NCBI GenBank assembly: GCA_965217935.1
Contig: OZ244581.1
Coordinates: 4,340,001-4,404,000, forward strand
Reading direction: 5' to 3'
Source of the DNA: JBBROS01 sp965217935
Lineage (GTDB): Bacteria > Pseudomonadota > Alphaproteobacteria > Acetobacterales > Acetobacteraceae
Length of the DNA: 64,000 bases
In this document: positions 26,324 through 34,457 of the stretch, piece after piece
How positions within the stretch are numbered: position 1 is the first letter of the stretch
Layout of the letters: each line of letters starts with the position of its first letter
Notes under the pieces: generated by a model
Database searches by the model: none
What the model saw: only the letters and a program-made list of their open reading frames with translations
What the model was told of the DNA's origin: nothing
Made by a program: the position numbers and the translations under genes

Positions 26324-27418
26324 ATGGCGACAACCGTCACGCACGATCCCGATCATGGCACTCTCACGGTGGAAAGCGGGGCGTCCGCCGTCGCCTTCAG
26401 GTATGTCCACGTCGACAACCCGTTCCAGATGACGTGGGACACCATTGGCGGCGGCGGCAACGGCACGCTGACGATCACGCTGCATGCCGCGTCGGGCCCG
26501 GTCGGCACGATCGTTGACGCCGGCTACAAGCTCGGTGTCCTGGACAGCAGCTATGACCCCGAAACCGGGACCTACACGTTCACCGAGAAGACGTTCGGCG
26601 GCCCGCAAACATCCGGCGCCCAAGCCTTTCCCGATCAGGTCCTCGCCCGCCTGGTCTACCAAGCGCCGACCCTGCCTGCGGATCACGGCCAGGACGTCCA
26701 GGTTGCCGTCACCTTCAACGCCCAGGAGCTGACCGGCCCCGGCTATCCCACGCCCACGACGGTCATGCCGGTCTCCGCCACGGACCCCGACGCGCTCAAG
26801 ATCCACGTCAACGCGCCCGTCCCCGCCGCGCCGCCGCGGCCGAATTTCCTGGTGTTCGACGGCACTGCCATGCAGTCGAGCGAGTCTTTTGGCAGCGCCT
26901 ACGCCGGGCCCGTCGCCGGGCTGGAACACGAGGTCATCATGGCCGGTCCCGACAACCTCGCCATCGCCGCCGCGGCCCCGAACGCGTTCATCGTCACCGG
27001 CAGCGGCGACGACGCCATCGACGTCAGCGCCAGCAACGGCGACAACGTGCTCGACGGCGGGACCGGGTCCAACTTCCTCGTCGGCGGAACCGGCAACGAC
27101 ACCTTCTTCCTCGACGGCCGCGACGCCGACTCCGCGATCTGGAGCACCGTGTCCAACTTCCACGGCGGCGATGCGGCGACCCTGTGGGGGATCACGCCGC
27201 AGAACACGTCGCTGCAGTGGCTGGACGGCCTCGGCGCGCCGGGCCATACCGGCCTTACCCTCGCGATCGGCGCCGCGGGCAAGCCCAACGCCAACCTGAC
27301 CTTGGCCGGCTACACCACCGCCGACCTTGCCAACGGCCGACTCAGCCTCGCCTACGGCGCCACCGACCCCACGCCCGGCCTGCCCGGCAGCCAATACCTC
27401 TATATCCACGCCAACTGA
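26324..27418 (+). CDS. RTX/hemolysin-type calcium-binding repeat protein
   Basis: A 364-aa protein without an N-terminal signal peptide. A beta-rich N-terminal half (residues 1-165) is followed by a short Ca-binding nonapeptide block: GSGDDAIDVSA, NGDNVLDGGTGSNFLVGG and GGTGNDTFFLDGRD (about residues 222-262). The C-terminus after the repeats is hydrophobic/aromatic, ending YLYIHAN. This layout fits type I secretion to the outside. No secretion ABC transporter is in the window. A GGGAGG site lies upstream of the ATG. Function (adhesin, lectin or enzyme) is not clear. Confidence 0.75.
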   Translation: MATTVTHDPDHGTLTVESGASAVAFRYVHVDNPFQMTWDTIGGGGNGTLTITLHAASGPVGTIVDAGYKLGVLDSSYDPETGTYTFTEKTFGGPQTSGAQAFPDQVLARLVYQAPTLPADHGQDVQVAVTFNAQELTGPGYPTPTTVMPVSATDPDALKIHVNAPVPAAPPRPNFLVFDGTAMQSSESFGSAYAGPVAGLEHEVIMAGPDNLAIAAAAPNAFIVTGSGDDAIDVSASNGDNVLDGGTGSNFLVGGTGNDTFFLDGRDADSAIWSTVSNFHGGDAATLWGITPQNTSLQWLDGLGAPGHTGLTLAIGAAGKPNANLTLAGYTTADLANGRLSLAYGATDPTPGLPGSQYLYIHAN

Positions 27419-27482
27419 TCCCGACAACTGACCCGGGCCCGGCGGCTGGACGCCGATGCGTCCAGCCGCCATATCCCCCTCC

Positions 27483-28643
27483 ATGCGCCCCGATCGCCCG
27501 ATCTATCTCGACAACCAGGCCACCACCCCTTGCGACCCGCGCGTCCTCGGGGCGATGCTGCCGTGGTTCAGCGAGCGCTTCGGCAATCCGCACAGCGCCG
27601 AGCACCAGATGGGCGCCGATGCCGAGCAGGCCGCCGAGCTTGCCCGCGCCCAGGTCGCGAGCCTGATCGGCGCCGACCCGCGCGAGGTCATCTTCACCTC
27701 CGGCGCGACCGAGGCCAACAACATCGCCATCAAGGGCGCCGCCCGCCATGCCGCGCGGATGGGAGACGGGCGCCGCCGGGTCGTCACGCTGGCCACCGAG
27801 CACAAGTGCGTCATCGAGGCGGTGCGCGACCTCGGCGCCGAGGGCTTCGAGCCCGTCGTCCTGCCCGTCCGCCCCGACGGCTTGCTGGAGCGGTCGGCGC
27901 TGGAGGACGCGCTGCGGACCCCGACGCTGCTTGTGAGCGTCATGGCCGTCAACAACGAGACCGGGGTGATCCAGGACCTTGCCGCCATCTCGGCCGCGGT
28001 GCACGCCGCCGGCGCCCTGCTGCATAGCGACGCCGCCCAAGCCGCCGGCAAGATCCCGCTCGACGTCAACGACCCGCGCCTCGACCTTGCCAGCCTCAGC
28101 GCCCACAAGCTCTACGGCCCCAAGGGCGTCGGCGCGCTTTACGTCCGCCGGCGCCCCCGCGTTCGTTTGGCGCCGCTGTTCTCCGGCGGCGGGCAGGAGG
28201 GCGGGCTTCGCAGCGGCACGCTGCCGACGCCGCTCGTGGTCGGGTTCGGCGAGGCCTGCCGCCTGGCGCAGGACGAGATGGCCGGGGACGCCGCCCGGCT
28301 CCAGGCGCTGCGCGACCGCCTGCTCGCGAGCCTTCGCCGCCGCGTTCCCGGCCTGCGGATCAACGGCGCGTGGGACCGTCGCATCCCCGGCAACCTGAAC
28401 CTGACATTCCCTGCCGAGGCGCTGCGGATGCTGCGATCCGTGCCGGACCTGTGCGTCTCCACCGGCTCCGCCTGCAGCTCGGCCGCCATCGAGCCCAGCT
28501 ACGTGCTCCGCGCCATGGGCCTGAGCGCCGGCGACGCTGCCCGCACCTTGCGTATCGGCCTCGGACGCTTTACCTCCGCCGCCGACGTGGACTTCGCGGC
28601 GGAGCGGCTCGCGGACGCCGCCCTGGAACCGATCGAGGCCTGA
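27483..28643 (+). CDS. Cysteine desulfurase, IscS-like (copy 2)
   Basis: A 386-aa PLP enzyme. It has IYLDNQATTPCDPRVL, FTSGATEANNIAIKG, ATEHKCVIE, SLSAHKLYGPKGVGALY with the PLP lysine, and the active-site STGSACSSA near residue 327. This is the canonical IscS-type layout. The ATG at 27483 was chosen over 27456 to fit the family N-terminus. Ferredoxin starts 1 nt after its stop and mnmA follows, so the likely job is sulfur donation to iron-sulfur clusters and to tRNA thiolation. Confidence 0.94.
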   Translation: MRPDRPIYLDNQATTPCDPRVLGAMLPWFSERFGNPHSAEHQMGADAEQAAELARAQVASLIGADPREVIFTSGATEANNIAIKGAARHAARMGDGRRRVVTLATEHKCVIEAVRDLGAEGFEPVVLPVRPDGLLERSALEDALRTPTLLVSVMAVNNETGVIQDLAAISAAVHAAGALLHSDAAQAAGKIPLDVNDPRLDLASLSAHKLYGPKGVGALYVRRRPRVRLAPLFSGGGQEGGLRSGTLPTPLVVGFGEACRLAQDEMAGDAARLQALRDRLLASLRRRVPGLRINGAWDRRIPGNLNLTFPAEALRMLRSVPDLCVSTGSACSSAAIEPSYVLRAMGLSAGDAARTLRIGLGRFTSAADVDFAAERLADAALEPIEA

Positions 28644-28644
28644 C

Positions 28645-28974
28645 ATGCCAAAGATGACCTTCATTGAGCGCAACGGGAACCCGAAGGAGGTTGACGCTCC
28701 GATGGGCCTGAGCGTGCTCGAGATCGCGCACAAGCACGGCGTCGACATTGAAGGCGCCTGCGAAGGCTCGCTGGCCTGCTCCACCTGCCACGTCATCATC
28801 GACCCGGCCTGGTTCCCGAAGCTTGAGACGCCGACCGAGGACGAGGAGGACATGCTGGACCTTGCCTTCGGTCTGGAGAAGACCAGCCGGCTCGGCTGCC
28901 AAATCGTCATGACCGCCGCGCTCGACGGCCTGGTGGTGAAGCTGCCCGCCGGCACGCGCAACGCCCAGGGCTGA
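28645..28974 (+). CDS. fdx: 2Fe-2S ferredoxin (ISC/adrenodoxin type)
   Basis: A 109-aa ferredoxin with the adrenodoxin-type cluster motif CEGSLACSTC (residues 39-48) and the fourth Cys in RLGCQIVM near residue 92. It supplies electrons for iron-sulfur cluster assembly or related oxygenases. Coding spacing of 1 nt to the cysteine desulfurase and 8 nt to mnmA indicates one operon. Confidence 0.95.
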   Translation: MPKMTFIERNGNPKEVDAPMGLSVLEIAHKHGVDIEGACEGSLACSTCHVIIDPAWFPKLETPTEDEEDMLDLAFGLEKTSRLGCQIVMTAALDGLVVKLPAGTRNAQG

Positions 28975-28982
28975 GCCGAACC

Positions 28983-30041
28983 ATGCGCATCGTCGCCGCG
29001 ATGTCGGGCGGCGTCGACAGCAGCGTGGTCGCAGGCCTGCTGCATGAGGCGGGCCATGAGGTCATCGGCGTCACCCTCCAGCTTTATGACGTGGGCGCCG
29101 CCAGCGGGCGCAAGGGCGCGTGCTGCGCCGGGCAGGACATCCATGACGCGCGGGATGTGGCCGACCGCCTCGGCATCCCGCATTACGTCATCGACCGCGA
29201 GGCCCGGTTCCGCTCCGCCGTGATCCAGCAGTTCGCGGACAGCTACGCCGCGGGCGAGACGCCGGTTCCGTGCGTGCGCTGCAACATGAGCGTCAAGTTC
29301 ACCGACCTTCTGGCGCTCGCTCAGGACCTCGGCGCCGGGGCGCTGGCCACCGGGCACTATGTCCGCCGGGTCGAGACCGCCGCCGGGCCTGAACTGCACC
29401 GCGCGGCGGACCCGGCCCGCGACCAAAGCTGGTTCCTGTTCGCCACCACCCGCGCCCAGCTCGGCTATGCCCGGTTTCCCTTGGGCGACATGCCCAGCAA
29501 GGCCGCCGTCCGCGCCGAAGCTGTCCGTCTCGGGTTGCCGGTCGCCGGCAAGCCCGACAGCCAGGACCTCTGCTTCGTGCCGGACGGGCGTTACGCCGGG
29601 CTTGTCGCCACGCTGCGGCCCGACGCCGCCGAACCCGGCGAGATCGTGGCCACGGACGGGCGCGTGCTCGGCCGGCACGCCGGCGTGGGGGGCTACACGG
29701 TGGGGCAGGGCAGGGGCCTCGGCCCCGCGAGCGTCGACCGGGGCGCCCGGCAGGCCGTGCTGTCGCTGGACGCGAGCCGCCGCCGCATCACCGTGGGTCC
29801 CCGCACGGGCGGCCGGCGGGCGATTCGCTTGCGCGAGATGAATTGGCTGATTGAGCCGGCCGAGTTGCGCTGCACCGTCAAGCTCCGCGCGCGGGAGGCG
29901 CCGCATGGCGCGAGCATCCGGCCTGCGGCCGACGGCGCGGACGTGACGCTTGACGGGCCGGCGCTCGCGGCGCCGGGCCAGGCGTGCGTGCTTTACGATG
30001 GGTCGCGCATCCTGGGCGGGGGGTTCATCGCCGGGTCCTAG
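28983..30041 (+). CDS. mnmA: tRNA-specific 2-thiouridylase
   Basis: Introduces sulfur at U34 of tRNA Lys, Glu and Gln, using persulfide sulfur that originates from a cysteine desulfurase. The 352-aa protein shows the PP-loop SGGVDSSVVAG (residues 8-18), the first catalytic Cys in VPCVRCNMSVKF, the second in SQDLCFVPDGRY, and GYTVGQGRGL. Its position after the IscS-like gene and ferredoxin gives a complete sulfur-transfer set. Confidence 0.97.
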   Translation: MRIVAAMSGGVDSSVVAGLLHEAGHEVIGVTLQLYDVGAASGRKGACCAGQDIHDARDVADRLGIPHYVIDREARFRSAVIQQFADSYAAGETPVPCVRCNMSVKFTDLLALAQDLGAGALATGHYVRRVETAAGPELHRAADPARDQSWFLFATTRAQLGYARFPLGDMPSKAAVRAEAVRLGLPVAGKPDSQDLCFVPDGRYAGLVATLRPDAAEPGEIVATDGRVLGRHAGVGGYTVGQGRGLGPASVDRGARQAVLSLDASRRRITVGPRTGGRRAIRLREMNWLIEPAELRCTVKLRAREAPHGASIRPAADGADVTLDGPALAAPGQACVLYDGSRILGGGFIAGS

Positions 30042-30148
30042 CGGCTGACGCGCTTCGGATGGGCGGAGGGCGATGACGATGCGGCGTGCTTTCGCGTGCT
30101 CCGAGCATTGACGCCGACAAACCCGTCCGGCATACCCCGGCACCCGTA

Positions 30149-30220
30149 GGCAGCGTAGCTCAGTGGTAGAGCAGGGGAATCATAATCCCTTGGTCGGGGG
30201 TTCAAATCCCTCCGCTGCTA
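30149..30220 (+). tRNA. tRNA-Met (CAT), elongator type
   Basis: A complete cloverleaf can be folded. The acceptor is GGCAGCG with 3' CGCTGCT (G1-U72 wobble). The short D-arm is GCTC/GAGC. The anticodon stem GGGGA/TCCCT holds the loop ATCATAA with anticodon CAT, and the T-arm is GGGGG TTCAAAT CCCTC. The discriminator is A; the final CCA is not encoded (CCG follows). The anticodon stem lacks the initiator's three G-C pairs, so it is an elongator Met or, if lysidine-modified, an Ile tRNA. Confidence 0.92.
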
Positions 30221-30223
30221 CCG

Positions 30224-31702
30224 TCAATGCCCCAGAACCTGAGCCAAGAAGGCGCGCGTCCGGTCGTTTTCCGGCGCCGAAAAGAACGTCTCCGGATCGG
30301 CCTGCTCCACGATCGTGCCCTCATCGATGAACACCACCCGATCGGCCACCCGCCGCGCGAACCCCATCTCGTGCGTGACGCAGATCATGGTCATGCCCTC
30401 GTTCGCCAGATCCACCATCACGTCGAGCACCTCGCTGACCATCTCCGGGTCGAGCGAGGACGTCGGCTCGTCGAACAGCATCAGCCGCGGCGTCATGCAC
30501 AGCGCCCGGGCAATCGCCACCCGCTGCTGCTGACCGCCCGAGAGCTGTCCGGGATACTTCCCTGCCTGGTCACTCACGCGCACCCGGTCGAGAAAGCGCC
30601 AAGCCAGCTCTTCCGCCTGGGCCCGCGCGGCCTTGCGCACGATCATCGGCGCCAGCGTGCAGTTTTCCAGCACGGTGAGGTGCGGGAACAGGTTGAACGA
30701 CTGGAACACCATCCCGACCTCGCGCCGCACTTTGTCGACGTGCTCCGGGGCGCCGTCGAGCGGGACGCCGTCCACGACGATGCCGCCCTGCTGAAACGGC
30801 TCCAGCCGGTTGATGCAGCGGATCAGCGTCGATTTGCCGGACCCGGAAGGCCCGCAGATCACGATCTTTTCGCCGAGGCGGACCGCCAGATCCACGTTGC
30901 GGAGCGCGTGGTATTGCCCGAACCATTTGCCGAGCTTGTCGATCCGCACCACCTCGCGCCCCTCGTCCGCCCGCGGCTTCAAGAGTTCGGCGGCAACGTC
31001 GGATTGGACCGATGCCGCAGGCCGCCGCGGCGGCCGGCCGGCTTTCGGCTTGCCGACGCGGAAGGCCGTCTCCATCCATTGCACCAGCCACGATGCCGGG
31101 TAGCTGATCGCAAGGTAAATCAACGCGACGAGCGTATAGATCTCGAAGAACTTGTAGGTCTGCGCTGCCAGCAACTGTCCGGCGCGAAGCAGCTCCCCGA
31201 GCGCGATGACCGAGACGAGGGCGGAATCCTTGAATAGAGCGATGAAGTAGTTCCCCGCGGCGGGGATCACGATCCGGATCGCCTGCGGCAGAACGACCCG
31301 CGCCATCGTTTGCCGCCCCGGCAGCCCGAGCGACCAGGCCGCCTCCCTCTGGCCGCCCGGAACCGCCTGGATGCCGGAGCGGAACACTTCGCTGAGATAG
31401 GCGGCATAGTTCAGGCTGAGGGCGATCACGCCGGCAACGAAGGAGTCGAGCTCGATGCCGGCCAGCGGCAGCACGTAGTAGATGTAGAAGATCTGCAGGA
31501 TCAGCGGCGTCCCGCGCATCACGTCCACGAACACCGCCGCCGGAACCGACAAAGGGCGGAAGCCTGCCGAGCGGATCACCGCGATGAGGAGGCCGAGCGC
31601 CAGCGCGAAGGCGATCGAGATGAGCGTAAGCTCGACCGTGACCGCTGCGCCGCGCAGCAGGACCGGCATGAACTCGGCGACGTCGCTGAGCGAGAAGTTC
31701 AT
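30224..31702 (-). CDS. Polar amino acid ABC transporter, fused permease and ATPase
   Basis: A 492-aa fusion. Residues 1-220 form a HisM/GlnP-type permease with MRGTPLILQIFYIYY and the EAA loop EAAWSLGLPGRQTMARVVLPQA. Residues about 250-492 are the ATPase: Walker A GPSGSGKS, Q-loop VFQSFNLFPH, signature LSGGQQQRVAIARAL, Walker B MLFDEPTSSLD and the switch His in THEMGF. A Pro/Arg-rich linker joins them. Usually these are two separate proteins. The substrate-binding partner is encoded just upstream (31766-32620). Confidence 0.93.
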   Translation of the reverse strand: MNFSLSDVAEFMPVLLRGAAVTVELTLISIAFALALGLLIAVIRSAGFRPLSVPAAVFVDVMRGTPLILQIFYIYYVLPLAGIELDSFVAGVIALSLNYAAYLSEVFRSGIQAVPGGQREAAWSLGLPGRQTMARVVLPQAIRIVIPAAGNYFIALFKDSALVSVIALGELLRAGQLLAAQTYKFFEIYTLVALIYLAISYPASWLVQWMETAFRVGKPKAGRPPRRPAASVQSDVAAELLKPRADEGREVVRIDKLGKWFGQYHALRNVDLAVRLGEKIVICGPSGSGKSTLIRCINRLEPFQQGGIVVDGVPLDGAPEHVDKVRREVGMVFQSFNLFPHLTVLENCTLAPMIVRKAARAQAEELAWRFLDRVRVSDQAGKYPGQLSGGQQQRVAIARALCMTPRLMLFDEPTSSLDPEMVSEVLDVMVDLANEGMTMICVTHEMGFARRVADRVVFIDEGTIVEQADPETFFSAPENDRTRAFLAQVLGH

Positions 31703-31765
31703 GCGCCGACTGACCGATTGCCCACGAGGAAGGCGGGGCGCCGGGCTAGGACACGGCCGGCTTGA

Positions 31766-32620
31766 TCAGGAAAGGAGATGCCGGTTCTGCTCCGACAATC
31801 CCCATTTTTGCAGAACCTTGAGATCGGCGCCGTCGGCCTTGATCGCCTTCAGCGCCCAATTGACCGCCTCCCGCAGCGAGCCTTCGTCCTTGCGGAATCC
31901 GGAGCCGATCACGCCGGTCTCCTTCGGCGTATAATCACCGACCATCTCGAACGCCTCGGCATAGGCCGGGTTCTGGCTCATCGCATAGCTGGCGACGGGC
32001 GCGTCGAGCAGCCCGGCACTGAGACGCCCGATCATCAAGTCCCGCAGCATGTCCGAGACCGTGGGGTAGCTCATGACCTTGGCGCCCTGAACGTCGTTCA
32101 GCCAGGCGAGGTAGACCGTGCCGAGCTGGCCGCCGACGGTCTGGCCTTTCAGGTCAGCGAGCGAGTGCAGGTTCTTCGGATTGCCCTTCTTGACCAGCAA
32201 GGTCTCGCCGTACTGATACCAGCCGTCCGAGAAATCGATGACTTGCTTGCGCTTCTCGGTGATGTACATCGCGTCCGAGATCATATCCATCCGCCCCGCG
32301 AGCAGGCCCGGGATCAGCCCGTCGAAGTTGACCTGCAGCACGCTATGACCGGGGATGCCCAGCTTCTCCAGCATCGCCAGAAGCATGTCGGCATCAATGC
32401 CGGTGATCTTGCCGGTCTTGTTGTCGAAGAAGGCGAACGGCTGGTCGTTCGACGTGCCGAACTTGAGCGAGCCCGCAGACTTGATGCGGGAGAACGTTCC
32501 GTCGTCGCTCGTGATCGCCGGCCCGTCCCCGGCCAAAGCGGCGCGGCCCAGCAGCATCGACGCGCCGGCAGCCGCCGTGACGCCCATGATCTGCCGACGT
32601 GAGTGACCTGTTTGAGACAT
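31766..32620 (-). CDS. Amino acid ABC transporter substrate-binding protein
   Basis: A 284-aa periplasmic binding protein of the SBP_bac_3 type. The N-terminus SRRQIMGVTAAAGASMLLG is a signal peptide with paired Arg (possibly Tat). GKITGIDADMLLAMLEKLG, LIPGLLAGRMDMISDAMYIT and KRKQVIDFSDGWYQYGE are family landmarks. The ATG at 32620 was preferred because the upstream 15 codons are basic and unlike a signal peptide. The permease-ATPase fusion begins 63 bp downstream, so the two make one uptake system; the amino acid is not predictable. Confidence 0.92.
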   Translation of the reverse strand: MSQTGHSRRQIMGVTAAAGASMLLGRAALAGDGPAITSDDGTFSRIKSAGSLKFGTSNDQPFAFFDNKTGKITGIDADMLLAMLEKLGIPGHSVLQVNFDGLIPGLLAGRMDMISDAMYITEKRKQVIDFSDGWYQYGETLLVKKGNPKNLHSLADLKGQTVGGQLGTVYLAWLNDVQGAKVMSYPTVSDMLRDLMIGRLSAGLLDAPVASYAMSQNPAYAEAFEMVGDYTPKETGVIGSGFRKDEGSLREAVNWALKAIKADGADLKVLQKWGLSEQNRHLLS

Positions 32621-32742
32621 TTGCGCCCCCCGCTTCCGTGTTGCTTCAAAACGAAAGCATCTCACCGGGGATCACGCAAGGCACAAAACTGGACAGTTCC
32701 GGGATGCGCCGAGGCGCAGTCCCTCGGGGGGCGAGCGGCTAC

Positions 32743-34449
32743 TTAGGCGGTCGTGCGCGGCGCTAAGAAATCGAAGTCGCAGCCCTGATCCGCCTGCAAG
32801 ACGCTCTCCAGATAAAGGCGCAAATACCCCCGATCTCCTCCTGGCGGCCCTGCCGGGCGCACCCACGCGGCCCGGCGGCGCTGCATCTCGCCCTCGTCCA
32901 CCAGCAGATCGATCCGCCGTCCCGCCGTATCCAGCCGCACCAGGTCCCCCGTCCGCACCAGCGCCAAAGGCCCTCCTTCCTGCGCCTCCGGCACGATGTG
33001 CAGCACGATCGTGCCGAACGCCGTGCCGCTCATCCGCGCGTCGGACACCCGCACCATGTCGCGCACGCCGGACCGGGCCAGCTTCTTCGGGATCGGCAGG
33101 TATCCCGCTTCCGGCATTCCCGGCGCGCCCTTCGGCCCGGCGTAGCGCAGCACCAGCACGTCGTCTGCCTGCACGTCGAGCGCCGGGTCGTCGATCCGCG
33201 CCGCCATGTCCTCGACGCCGTCGAACACCAGCGCCCGTCCGGTATGCTGCAGCAGCCCCGCCGACGCCGCGCCGTGCTTGATCACCGCGGTTCCGGGCGC
33301 CAGGTTGCCGCGCAGCACGGCCATTCCCCCAGTGGGTACGATCGGCGCCTCGGCGCCCCGGATCACCGTCTGCCCCGGCACGTCTTCGGCGGATGCGGCG
33401 GCGTCCGCCAACGTCCCGCCGCCGACGGAGGGGGCCGTCAGATCCAGCATGGCGTCCAGCTCCCGCATCAGCCGCGGCATCCCGCCCGCCCAGTGGAAAT
33501 CCTCCATGTAATGCTCGCCGGTCGGCTTCAGATCGACCAGCACCGGAACCTCCCGGCCCAGCCGGTCATATGCATCCAAGTCGAGCCGGATGCCCCGCCG
33601 TCCGGCGATCGCCGCCAGGTGAATCAGCCCGTTCGTCGATCCGCCGATCGCCTGCAGCGCCACCTGGGCGTTCCGGAACGCCGCTTCGGTCAGGATCGCC
33701 GCGGGCAGGCACTCCGCCCGCCCGATCGCCCGCACCGCCGCCGCCCCGGACTGCTCGGCGCAGCGGATGCGGTCCGCGTGCGTCGCCGGGATCGCCGCCG
33801 AGCCGGGCAGCGCCATCCCCAACGCCTCGGCGATGCACGCCATCGTGCTGGCCGTGCCCATCACCATGCACGTCCCGGGCGTCGGCGCGAGCCGGCCGTT
33901 GACCGCGTCCATCTCCGCCTCGGAGAACTCGCCCGCCCGATGCCGCGCCCAGAACCGCCGGCAATCGGTGCAGGCCCCCAGCACCTCCCCCTTGTAGTGC
34001 CCCACCAGCATCGGCCCCGTCACCAGCATGACCGCCGGGATGTCCAGGCTCGCCGCCGCCATCAGCTGCGCCGGGACCGTCTTGTCGCAGCCCCCGATCA
34101 TCACGACCGCGTCCATCGGCTGCGCCCGGCACATCTCCTCGGTGTCCATCGCCTGCAGGTTGCGCAGGAACATGCTCGTCGGGTGCGCGAACGATTCGTG
34201 GATCGATATGGTCGGGAACGGCATCGGCAGCCCGCCCGCCAGCATGACGCCCCGCTTCACCGCCTCGACCAGTTGCGGCACGTTGCCGTGGCAGGCGTTG
34301 TAGCCGCTCGACGTGTCGACGATGCCGACCACCGGGCGCGACAAGGCGTCGTCCGAGTAGCCCATCGCCTTGATGAACGCGCGGCGCAGGAACAGGCTGA
34401 ACCCGTCGTCGCCGTAGCTCGTCAGTCCCTTGCGCAGCCCGCCCGCCAT
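32743..34449 (-). CDS. IlvD/Edd family dehydratase, pentonate dehydratase-like
   Basis: A 568-aa iron-sulfur dehydratase. The cluster cysteines are in YNACHGN, MIGGCDKTVPAQL and GTCMVMGTASTMACI. The N-terminus GLRKGLTSYGDDGFSLFLRR and length resemble arabinonate/xylonate dehydratases more than branched-chain dihydroxy-acid dehydratase, which starts differently. It removes water from a sugar acid to give a 2-keto-3-deoxy product; the exact sugar acid is uncertain. The ATG at 34449 is 8 nt downstream of the DUF4175 gene stop. Confidence 0.85.
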   Translation of the reverse strand: MAGGLRKGLTSYGDDGFSLFLRRAFIKAMGYSDDALSRPVVGIVDTSSGYNACHGNVPQLVEAVKRGVMLAGGLPMPFPTISIHESFAHPTSMFLRNLQAMDTEEMCRAQPMDAVVMIGGCDKTVPAQLMAAASLDIPAVMLVTGPMLVGHYKGEVLGACTDCRRFWARHRAGEFSEAEMDAVNGRLAPTPGTCMVMGTASTMACIAEALGMALPGSAAIPATHADRIRCAEQSGAAAVRAIGRAECLPAAILTEAAFRNAQVALQAIGGSTNGLIHLAAIAGRRGIRLDLDAYDRLGREVPVLVDLKPTGEHYMEDFHWAGGMPRLMRELDAMLDLTAPSVGGGTLADAAASAEDVPGQTVIRGAEAPIVPTGGMAVLRGNLAPGTAVIKHGAASAGLLQHTGRALVFDGVEDMAARIDDPALDVQADDVLVLRYAGPKGAPGMPEAGYLPIPKKLARSGVRDMVRVSDARMSGTAFGTIVLHIVPEAQEGGPLALVRTGDLVRLDTAGRRIDLLVDEGEMQRRRAAWVRPAGPPGGDRGYLRLYLESVLQADQGCDFDFLAPRTTA

Positions 34450-34457
34450 GTCCGGCC

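Noticed and set aside
30149..30220. Initiator tRNA-fMet
   Set aside because: It has a pairable first acceptor position (G-U) and lacks the three G-C pairs at the base of the anticodon stem.
32743..34449. Dihydroxy-acid dehydratase IlvD of branched-chain amino-acid synthesis
   Set aside because: Length and the N-terminus (GLTSYGDDGFSLF) fit the sugar-acid branch of the family better, and no other ilv gene is nearby.
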